A stretch of 64,000 nucleotides of DNA from Croceibacterium selenioxidans (lineage in GTDB: Bacteria; Pseudomonadota; Alphaproteobacteria; Sphingomonadales; Sphingomonadaceae). A program made the position numbers and the translations under genes. Below are positions 1-6,648 of this stretch, in pieces. The notes under the pieces were generated by a model. The model saw only the letters and a program-made list of their open reading frames with translations. It made no database searches and had not been told where the DNA came from. Where the stretch lies: the NCBI RefSeq assembly GCF_018599195.1, contig NZ_JAHFVK010000001.1, forward strand, positions 1,550,001-1,614,000. Direction: 5' to 3'. How positions within the stretch are numbered: the first letter of the stretch is position 1; every line of letters begins with the position of its first letter.

Positions 1-570
1 AAGATGTTCACTCCGAAGGCTTTTTTTGAGGAACGAGGCGAGAGCGTCAAACATCTCGATTTGGCGAAGGCAACCCCTACCCAACTGAGGCAGATGGAAG
101 TGCTTACCTTGCGGTCTGGATACATCCTCGTCGTGGATAGCGGCACGGCCGGAAGGTTGCTGGGACGCGTGGGTATGGCGGCGGGCTTCCACGACGGGAT
201 GGTGGGCAACAACAATATGATCAGGATTGTGATCGAGGATGATGCACGCCGGGCTTACGTTTACCAGTTCCTTCGGTCAGCCATTGGGCAAACGCTGCTC
301 CTCAGAAACGTATATGGCACCAATCAGGACCATATCGAGCCTGACGACGTGAAGGACATCCCTATCCCGCTGCCGCGCGCAGAAGGCAGTCTGGAACGTA
401 TTCAAGGTCAGGTAAGCAGGATCAGCCAGCTGAGAGAAGAAGCGGCGCGTCTCGACAGTGAGGCAAATGATGAGCTTGATCGTCTTTTTGGTCGGCTGGC
501 CGAAGAGGCTGATGTCGAGTTGATGGAGATCCCTGTTGCCGAGGACGAGCCTGAGGAGGCAGGTGTTTGA
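1..570 (+). CDS. Type I restriction specificity (HsdS)-like protein, C-terminal part
   Basis: The frame is open from the first base, so the gene very probably begins upstream and only its end is present. The last third reads like the end of a target-recognition domain: a stretch around DIPIPLP (residues about 119-125) precedes a long charged helix (about 130-170), as in HsdS subunits, where such helices join the recognition domains. An acidic tail follows. HsdS sets the DNA target of type I restriction-modification complexes. The hsdM and hsdR partners are not in the window and would lie to the left. The next gene is convergent and carries the tail of a HEPN protein, a family often found beside such systems. 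Assignment rests on pattern only. Confidence 0.55.
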   Translation, partial: KMFTPKAFFEERGESVKHLDLAKATPTQLRQMEVLTLRSGYILVVDSGTAGRLLGRVGMAAGFHDGMVGNNNMIRIVIEDDARRAYVYQFLRSAIGQTLLLRNVYGTNQDHIEPDDVKDIPIPLPRAEGSLERIQGQVSRISQLREEAARLDSEANDELDRLFGRLAEEADVELMEIPVAEDEPEEAGV

Positions 571-579
571 TGCAACACG

Positions 580-1239
580 CTATGGCGGCTTCGAGTTTTT
601 CAGGAGCCGATGCTGATTGCTCACGAAACTGGGCGCTGGAAAGGTCTGTTGAGTTGCGACATTGGCACCAACGTGAGCATGCGCGAAGCTACAGCGCTGC
701 TTCCAGAGGTCCCCAAGCGTTGATTTGAGCGCGTCCAGTAGGCCGGGGTCAGTAACCTCCAGCTTCGCTTCGACTTCGCGCGTGAGGAACTCTCCCAGCA
801 GCTTGGTAAGCATTGTGAGGGCCTCTTGGATTGCCCCGCCAGACTGGCCGTTGCCGCCGAGGCCGTCGAAGTAGATTTCGTGCAGCACGACGGAGCCGGT
901 GCGGAGCAACTCTTCGCGCTTGAGACCGCCGTAAGCTGCCGGCGGGTAATCAGGGTCGGCGACGGCGGCGGCGAGCCTGGTCTCGATGAGGTTCAACGTC
1001 TTCACCGAGCCGCCGTAGTTGTTCTCCCAGTGTGACTGGATCAGGCGTTCCGACAGGCCGTCGAGTTTGGCCGGATCGAAGCGCAAGGGTTTAGGCTGAT
1101 GCTGGCCGGCGAACGCGGGGGCGGTAGTTGCCATCTTGAGTGGCTCCTGTGCTGACGTTGATTGTGCCGTCCCTAGGGTGAGACCGACCGCCCCTGCGGC
1201 CAGACCTCCAAGAGCAGTGCGGCGGGTTAGGTCCATCAT
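580..1239 (-). pseudogene. Chimera: Tat-exported Fe/Mn superoxide dismutase front half joined to a HEPN-like C-terminus
   Basis: The start at 1239 (tandem ATG) follows GGAGAT at a proper distance. An RR-containing Tat signal (about residues 5-32) leads into a superoxide dismutase N-terminal domain with the first ligand region (SHWENNYGG) and the second (VLHEIYFDGLGG). The family should continue with the DxWEHAY metal-binding half, but that half is absent. From about position 850 down to 580 the frame instead reads a helical segment ending with RCSFAH, which fits the Rx4-6H nuclease motif of HEPN proteins, followed by a QTFPAPS-type tail. The upstream gene is a ChrB-type protein, and chromate operons often carry a superoxide dismutase (ChrC), so this was probably chrC before a recombination joined it to island DNA. 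Two of four metal ligands are missing, so dismutase activity is unlikely. Confidence 0.65.
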
Positions 1240-1352
1240 GGGTGCCGATCTCCGTGGGCTGTGAGGGGCGGCCGTCGCTTCAAGAGCTGCACTGCATCGA
1301 GCAGAGCAGCAGGGTCTTCCGAAGCGCGCGTTGGGAGGGAGTCGGCCATGAA

Positions 1353-2189
1353 CTACTTCCCGCCTTTCTCCTTGCGTCGCTTCGGCTGGTGAGAAACCCA
1401 ATCGTGGGTCTCGTCGACGGCATCGCGGCTCCAGCGGAAGAACGCATCGTAGAGCAGCATTCCAGCGTCGAGCTGCCTGAGATCATCGGAAAACATCCGC
1501 GAAAGCCCGAGTGATGCTGCCAGCAGACCGCTGGCCTGCGGTGCGATCTCAGGCTTTGCCGTATCCGCACCGCGCACGATCAGGGCTAAGCGCGTGAGCG
1601 CCTCCAGCGATCCCAGGCCGAACTCCTGCACCATGACATCGAAGGTGCAGAGTTCGCCGCGATGGCTCCAGAAGACGCCATCGACATCGAACGGGGTTGC
1701 CCCGAACCTCTCTGCGACTTCGGGGATGTCGGTCGGTGTGACGAACAGGAACACTGCCTGGGGATCGACGAACCGTCGGATGAGCCAGGGGCAGGCAATC
1801 CGGTCGACCTTTGGACGGGCGCGGGTCACCCAGACCGAGCCGGTATCAACCGACGATCTCACCACTTTGCTCAGGTCGATCAGCGGCAGGCCCTGCTTGC
1901 CCCACCTTTCGAACCCGCCTTCGAGGATCCTCGCGTCGCTATCATGATGCCTCAGGAACGCGGCGATGCCGGGGCTGTCCGTCAGCCCATCGGCGCAGAT
2001 CACGATGACTTCCCGACCGGCGAAGCCTTCGACCCACTCGGCGAGGGCGTTCACATCGCGGAAGATGGAGCCTGGCACTGCTTGTCCGTCGGTCGGGACG
2101 TCAGAGCGGATGTCGAGGATGACCGGACAGTGGGGTGTCCCGACCAGTCGGACCAGTTTTTCGGCGGTAATGGCGTTTAGGCTGGGCAT
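1353..2189 (-). CDS. Rhodanese-ChrB fusion, chromate resistance protein
   Basis: This 278-residue protein has two parts. Residues about 15-105 form a rhodanese-like domain with LDIRSD near the start and a Cys in the loop VICADGLTDS, the usual sulfur-carrying position. Residues about 118-270 match the ChrB C-terminal (Chrome_Resist) family, with WVTRARPKVDRIACPWLIRR, a central PFDVDG/CTFDVM section and GADT followed by PQASGLLAASLGLSR. ChrB-type proteins are tied to chromate resistance, often as chromate sensors. It is followed, 113 bp downstream on the same strand, by the broken superoxide dismutase, which would be the ChrC of such an operon. No ChrA transporter is seen, so the operon looks cut short. 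The start is ATG at 2189 with a weak ribosome site. Confidence 0.8.
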   Translation of the reverse strand: MPSLNAITAEKLVRLVGTPHCPVILDIRSDVPTDGQAVPGSIFRDVNALAEWVEGFAGREVIVICADGLTDSPGIAAFLRHHDSDARILEGGFERWGKQGLPLIDLSKVVRSSVDTGSVWVTRARPKVDRIACPWLIRRFVDPQAVFLFVTPTDIPEVAERFGATPFDVDGVFWSHRGELCTFDVMVQEFGLGSLEALTRLALIVRGADTAKPEIAPQASGLLAASLGLSRMFSDDLRQLDAGMLLYDAFFRWSRDAVDETHDWVSHQPKRRKEKGGK

Positions 2190-2534
2190 AGTGCGTCCGT
2201 GATTATGAGAGGACGCGATACTTCAGCATGTCGCCTCATGGGGTGATCGCGACCCCATGCCGAACGACTAAGTTCACGGGCTCCACCCTGTCAACTAAGT
2301 CAGCGTGCGAGCGGATACTTTCCTGACAGCGAATGGCCGCACTGGGTCGTTCGCCGCCCCCGGTTTCCAGCCGGTATCGTTTGGGCCTTGCCCATCCCGG
2401 GGGGATCATAATCGACCCGCGTGAACGAGAACCGCGTCACCTGATGTGGAACTGACGATCGCGCATGATCGTAGCCTCGATGCAGCGCTCGCGGGCGCCG
2501 CCCTCGGCATGCAAGACAACGTCAAGGACTTAAC
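2190..2534. other. Divergent intergenic region between the chromate gene and the alcohol dehydrogenase
   Basis: No gene is visible in these 345 bases. They must carry promoters in both directions. The clearest element is a palindrome at 2237-2259. A short direct repeat, GACTAAGT and AACTAAGT, occurs near 2264 and 2293. No clear -35/-10 pair was identified. Confidence 0.5.
2237..2259. promoter_or_regulatory. Palindrome upstream of the chromate gene (possible operator)
   Basis: CATGGGGT and ACCCCATG form perfect 8-base arms around a 7-base centre. The site ends 48 bases before the start codon of the minus-strand rhodanese-ChrB gene and lies well upstream of the plus-strand dehydrogenase, which suits an operator for the former. 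It could also form an RNA hairpin in a leader. The binding protein is unknown. Confidence 0.4.
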
Positions 2535-3584
2535 ATGACCGTCAAAGCCTATGGCACCACCGCTGCTGACCAGCCGCTCGCTCCGCTGGTCATCCAGCGC
2601 CGCGAGCCTGGACCCGAAGACGTCCAGATCGAGATCGCTTACTGCGGTATCTGCCACTCCGACCTGCACCAGACGCGCAGCGAGTGGGAAGGCACGATCT
2701 ACCCGTGTGTGCCCGGTCATGAGATCGTGGGTCATGTCAGCGCCGTGGGCGCAGCAGTGAGCAAGTTTGCCATCGGGGATACTGTCGGCGTCGGCTGCAT
2801 GGTGGACAGCTGCCAGCATTGCTCATCCTGCGCGGAGGGGCTCGAACAGTATTGCGAGACGGGAAACACCCTCACCTACAACTCGCCCACCCAGGACCCG
2901 CCTGGACACACTCTTGGCGGATATTCTGATCAGATCGTCGTGGACGAGAAGTTTGTCCTGCGGGTGACCCATGGCGAGGAGCATCTGGCTGCCGTCGCCC
3001 CGCTGCTGTGCGCGGGGATCACGACCTATTCGCCCCTCCGGCACTGGAATGTCGGGCCGGGTCAGAAGGTCGGGATCGTGGGCATTGGCGGGCTCGGTCA
3101 CATGGGGGTCAAACTTGCCCATGCGCTGGGTGCGCATACCGTCGGGTTCACGACATCGGAAAGCAAGCGAGCCGACATCCTCGCCCTGGGCGCCGACGAA
3201 GTTATCCTCTCCAAAGATGCGGCCCAAATGGCTGAGCATGCCGGAACATTCGACTTCATCCTCGACACGGTGGGATCGAGTCACAAGCTCGATGACTACA
3301 CCACCCTTCTGAAGCGAGATGGGACGCTGTGCCTGGTTGGCGCGCCTGGGCATCCCCATCCTTCGCCAGAGGTCTTCACCCTTATCATGGGGCGCAAGGC
3401 GATCGCGGGTTCAACCATAGGCGGCATCGCGGAGACCCAAGAGATGCTCGACTTCTGCGCGGAGCATGGAATCGTGTCCGACATCGAGCTCATCCCAGCC
3501 GGACAAATCAACGAAGCCTACGAGCGCATGCTCAAGAGCGACGTGAAGTATCGGTTCGTAATCGACAGTGCCTCTCTAACATGA
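2535..3584 (+). CDS. Zinc-dependent NAD(P) alcohol dehydrogenase (CAD/YahK-like MDR family)
   Basis: This 349-residue medium-chain dehydrogenase would oxidise alcohols or reduce aldehydes in the cytoplasm. The catalytic zinc ligands are visible as Cys40 in CGICHSD, His62-Glu63 in GHE and Cys159 in LLCAGITTY. The structural zinc uses Cys93, Cys96, Cys99 and Cys107. The nucleotide-binding turn GIGGLGHMG lies at 183-191. The pattern and length match the cinnamyl-alcohol/YahK-type branch, which usually uses NADP and acts on a broad range of aldehydes. A ribosome site (AAGGA) lies seven bases before the ATG. It stands alone: the chromate gene is divergent, and a 700-base gap follows. Confidence 0.9.
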   Translation: MTVKAYGTTAADQPLAPLVIQRREPGPEDVQIEIAYCGICHSDLHQTRSEWEGTIYPCVPGHEIVGHVSAVGAAVSKFAIGDTVGVGCMVDSCQHCSSCAEGLEQYCETGNTLTYNSPTQDPPGHTLGGYSDQIVVDEKFVLRVTHGEEHLAAVAPLLCAGITTYSPLRHWNVGPGQKVGIVGIGGLGHMGVKLAHALGAHTVGFTTSESKRADILALGADEVILSKDAAQMAEHAGTFDFILDTVGSSHKLDDYTTLLKRDGTLCLVGAPGHPHPSPEVFTLIMGRKAIAGSTIGGIAETQEMLDFCAEHGIVSDIELIPAGQINEAYERMLKSDVKYRFVIDSASLT

Positions 3585-4289
3585 CCTCCATTTGTGAGAC
3601 GATTGTGGAGCGAACTTGGGCAGCGGTGCTTTGCGGGTACGCATCTCGGCGGCATGATAGCATCGATGCTTGTCCGCAATGGGTCGTCGTCAGGCATGCA
3701 GCTGCCAACTCATTTTAGCTCTCGTCGACGTAGATCGCCGAGCGTGGCGACGGCGTGCTTGGTTGCCGGCACCGGCGAACATATTCCGCACGGGCATATG
3801 CAAATTACTGATAATCGGTTTCAATCTTTGCCCCTCCTTGCCACACGGTGTGCCGACGGGAACATTCGCGCCATGCGGCTGGATCGATCTCGCCGGCGAG
3901 GATTGATCCAACTTCGCCTTCACCCTGTTGGATCCGCGGCATTTGATGGGAAGCAGCTTGCTCCGCGTTACCAAAGCTAAAGCGCGATGCCCAGGCGGCC
4001 ACGCCCGGTGTCAAATTCCCTCCATAGAGGTGACACGATGGGCATAACTAGGATTTCGTAGCCAGGTTGTCGCAGGCCGCAGTGACCAACTGCTGCCCCC
4101 CGATCCGCTCTTGATGCGGCGGTCCGTTGCGACCGCGTCGCTGCGGTCTGCGTCACTCCCCACGGCAATAACTCAAGAGAGGCTACACGCCTCCGAGGCT
4201 GCGCGACCCAGGCACCCCGTTGCTCGGGTGCCCTGGCGCGCGCCTTCAGGGACAACTTCGCGCAGTTTTCGCGCAAATGAGGAACAACG
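3585..4289. other. Long intergenic region without a recognisable gene
   Basis: Only short, unrelated frames occur here. None has a ribosome site with protein-like content that I recognise. A minus-strand frame at 3805-4014 is the most protein-like, but it has no known motif. The right end should hold the promoter and leader of the DUF6152-TonB gene set, including a strong hairpin at 4201-4241. The stretch may be gene debris. Confidence 0.4.
4201..4241 (+). other. Strong hairpin in the leader of the DUF6152-TonB gene set
   Basis: GCGCG...CCAGGCACCC pairs with GGGTGCCCTGG...CGCGC around a short loop, with one bulged base. It has no following T run, so it is not a typical terminator for RNA coming from the left. 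It sits about 50 bases before the DUF6152 start codon and may shape the leader RNA. Confidence 0.45.
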
Positions 4290-4715
4290 ATGAGACACCC
4301 AGTACACCGCCGTCAGGCGATTGCGGGCCTATCGCTCGCGGTCGCCCTTGTACCCTCCGCAACCCTCGCGCACCATTCGTTCTCCTCCGAATTCGACGTG
4401 CAAAGGCCGGTCACCGTGGAGGGGCTGGTGACCAAGTCGCAGTTCGTGAACCCGCACAGCTGGATCTATCTCGACGTTAAGAACCAGGACGGTTCGACAA
4501 CCAACTGGGGCTTCGAATTCGGATCACCGGGAATCTTGGAGGCGCGCCACATTACCAAGGCCGACGTCCGCGCGGGAACGCGCGTGCGGATCACCGGCTT
4601 TCGTTCGCGGAATACCGGGCCTTACGGTTATGCTCAAACGGTAGTGCTCGGCGACGGGCGGAACATACCGATTGGATCCGCGCCCGACGCGCCTCCAGTA
4701 AGGCAGGCACGCTGA
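4290..4715 (+). CDS. DUF6152 family exported protein
   Basis: This is a 141-residue protein with an N-terminal export signal (RR followed by a hydrophobic run, cut near ALA at about residue 26). The mature part opens with AHHSFSSEFD and carries the family landmarks NPHSW (about 51-55) and a GFEFGSP segment (about 72-78). DUF6152 proteins are periplasmic, of unknown function, and probably a small beta fold. It is first in a same-strand set with two exported paralogues and a TonB-dependent receptor. One base separates its stop from the next start, which argues for co-transcription. A role in uptake or sensing of the receptor's substrate is an inference from context. Confidence 0.75.
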   Translation: MRHPVHRRQAIAGLSLAVALVPSATLAHHSFSSEFDVQRPVTVEGLVTKSQFVNPHSWIYLDVKNQDGSTTNWGFEFGSPGILEARHITKADVRAGTRVRITGFRSRNTGPYGYAQTVVLGDGRNIPIGSAPDAPPVRQAR

Positions 4716-4716
4716 G

Positions 4717-5508
4717 ATGCGCGGCCCTTTCTCCATCCTTCGCGGAACGGCGCTGGCTGTAGCACTGGCTATTCCGCTCTCGGGGGCGCTCGCCCAAGCG
4801 CAGACCACGCCTGGCACCATCCCTCGCCAGGCGGACGGCAAGCCGGACTTCTCCGGCGTTTGGCAGACGTTGAGCGAAGCTGACTACGATCTTGAGCCCC
4901 ACGCTGGCCGCCGCGACGCGCCGCCGAGCGCGGGTGTGGTCGATGGCTCCGCGCTGCCCTATCGACCCGAGGCGCTCGCGCAGAAAAAGGCGAACTTCGA
5001 CAAGCGCGGCGAAGACGACCCGAGGCTGAAATGCTGGACGCTCGGGGTGCCGCGCAGCGTGTACTATCCCGCACCGTTCCAGATATTCCAGCACCCGGAA
5101 GAGCTCACGCTCGTCCATCAGTTGGGCCATCAGGTACGCACAATCTTCACCGACGGCTCGCTTCATCCTGAGCACCTCGAGGAAGGCTATTGGCTGGGTG
5201 ACTCACGCGGCCACTGGGAGGGCGACACGCTCGTCGTCGACGTCAATCACTTCAATGGCGAGACCTGGTTCGATCGCGCGGGCGCATATCATGGCGAGGC
5301 GCTGCACGTGGTCGAAAAATGGGCCTTCGTTGATGCCAACACCGTTTCCTACAGCGCCACGGTGGAAGACCCCGACGTCTATACAAGGCCATGGACCGTT
5401 AGTGTTCTGCTCAATCGGCGCCGCGATCCCGGCTTCGAGCTGATCGAGGATTACTGCTTCACACTCCCGTACGAGCCGCACTACCCGCACAAGGACGTTA
5501 CGCCATGA
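4717..5508 (+). CDS. Exported protein of unknown function with PDFSGVW and DSRGHWEG motifs (paralogue 1)
   Basis: This 263-residue protein has a signal peptide (about 1-28). It then carries GKPDFSGVWQ (about 41-50), a Cys-containing GVPRS segment near residue 110, and a repeated-family core, GDSRGHWEGDTLVVDV, followed by a TRPWT segment. Proteins of this type are common next to DUF6152 and TonB receptors in sphingomonads, and I know of no assigned function. The next gene starts inside its last codons (ATGA overlap), so the two are translationally coupled. The two proteins share the same core, so they are paralogues from a duplication within the cluster. Confidence 0.6.
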   Translation: MRGPFSILRGTALAVALAIPLSGALAQAQTTPGTIPRQADGKPDFSGVWQTLSEADYDLEPHAGRRDAPPSAGVVDGSALPYRPEALAQKKANFDKRGEDDPRLKCWTLGVPRSVYYPAPFQIFQHPEELTLVHQLGHQVRTIFTDGSLHPEHLEEGYWLGDSRGHWEGDTLVVDVNHFNGETWFDRAGAYHGEALHVVEKWAFVDANTVSYSATVEDPDVYTRPWTVSVLLNRRRDPGFELIEDYCFTLPYEPHYPHKDVTP

Positions 5509-6491
5509 ATCGTATCCGCAAGGTTCCGCTGCTGGCGGCATTGCTCTCGGCCTGGGCGGGCAGCGCCACTGCCCAGGCACCGGCCCAGCAGCCGCCAGCC
5601 CAGGGCACGCCGACTTTCTCGAGCCGCTGGTCCCCCACAGTGCCCGTCATCCAATCGGGCGAGTGGCTGGGCAAGCGACTTCCCGACGGACAACCCGACG
5701 TCCAGGGACATTGGTCGAACACGATCTCGAACCACAGCAACTTCACCGATCCGCAAGGGGGCGCGCCCGGAGAACGGTCGCGGCAGGCGGGGCTTCCTCG
5801 CGAGCAGAGGGCGCCGAGCCGCGTATCGGATCCGGCCGACGGTCAAGTTCCCTATCTGCCCGAAGCCCGCGCCCTGCAGCAGGAGTTCGCCAGCAACTTC
5901 GCCAACCCGACCGAGGAGCGGTACATTGAACCACTGGCGCGCTGCGCGCCGGCCGGCGTGCCAAAGTCGTTCTACTGGCACGGGTACGAGATCAAGCAGT
6001 ACCCCGGCTACGTCCTTCTGCTCTTCAATTCGGGCACGCGGATCATCCGGCTCGATGGCAAGCCGCATCTGGCGTCCGATATCAAGCTGTGGAACGGGGA
6101 CTCACGCGGCCACTGGGAGGGCAACACGCTGGTCGTCGAGGTCGCGAACAACAACGGCAAGGCGCTGTTCGGACGCACCGGCGACTTCATGAGCGAGAAT
6201 GCCACCGTGCAGGAACGCTTCATTTTCGACAACGACGGCCAACACTACAATCTCGTTGCGACCTTCACCGATCCAACGGCCTATTCCAGGCCCTGGACTG
6301 CGACGATCCCCGCGCGGCGCTACACCGAGGCGGACAAGCCTGACGGCTGGCACTACGAAGTCGTGGCCTCGAACCGGCCGGGACAACCCCTGCACTACGA
6401 GCAACCCGAGCGGATCTGCATCGAGAACAACGGTCCGTTCGGCGGCGGCGCAGTCGGAGTGCCGGTGCACGCCCGCGTGATCGACCGCTAG
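5505..6491 (+). CDS. Exported protein of unknown function with DSRGHWEG motif (paralogue 2)
   Basis: This 328-residue protein has a signal peptide ending near residue 24, followed by a Pro/Gln/Ala-rich linker. It repeats the core of its neighbour: GDSRGHWEGNTLVVEV near 200-215 and YSRPWT near 262. Before the core are LPEA and GVPKSF segments also seen in the neighbour, while the C-terminus is longer and has a single Cys in ERICIEN. The start overlaps the stop of the preceding gene by four bases. A TonB receptor follows after a structured gap, so the two exported proteins may prepare or bind what the receptor imports. Function is unknown. Confidence 0.6.
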   Translation: MNRIRKVPLLAALLSAWAGSATAQAPAQQPPAQGTPTFSSRWSPTVPVIQSGEWLGKRLPDGQPDVQGHWSNTISNHSNFTDPQGGAPGERSRQAGLPREQRAPSRVSDPADGQVPYLPEARALQQEFASNFANPTEERYIEPLARCAPAGVPKSFYWHGYEIKQYPGYVLLLFNSGTRIIRLDGKPHLASDIKLWNGDSRGHWEGNTLVVEVANNNGKALFGRTGDFMSENATVQERFIFDNDGQHYNLVATFTDPTAYSRPWTATIPARRYTEADKPDGWHYEVVASNRPGQPLHYEQPERICIENNGPFGGGAVGVPVHARVIDR

Positions 6492-6552
6492 CACAATCTG
6501 CCAGGCGTCCACGCCGGCACGCTCAATCCCAAAAATCAAAAAACCATTGGTC

Positions 6553-6576
6553 GGGCCGGTCCGCGAGGATCGGCCC
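6553..6576. other. Ten-base-pair hairpin between the exported paralogue and the TonB receptor
   Basis: GGGCCGGTCC and GGATCGGCCC pair over ten bases (one G-U) around a GCGA loop. On the plus strand no T run follows. On the minus strand the stem is followed by TTTTTTG and TTTTTGGG, so it would look like a terminator for minus-strand RNA. In the plus direction it may lower read-through into the receptor gene. Confidence 0.45.
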
Positions 6577-6636
6577 CCGGGTCAGCGCGCGTCAACGCGG
6601 CGCCCGGCGCCGCATGAGGGCGGCGGTCCGTTCACT

Positions 6637-6642
6637 AGGAGG
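6637..6642 (+). promoter_or_regulatory. Ribosome binding site that fixes a TTG start
   Basis: AGGAGG lies six bases before TTG at 6649. The first in-frame ATG-like start is about 100 bases further upstream and would put a non-signal extension before a perfect signal peptide. This site therefore decides the start of the TonB receptor. Confidence 0.75.
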
Positions 6643-6648
6643 ACGACA

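Noticed and set aside
1240-1401. An upstream extension of the SOD frame
   Set aside because: GGAGAT and the Tat signal fix the start at 1239; the extension overlaps the end of the chromate gene.
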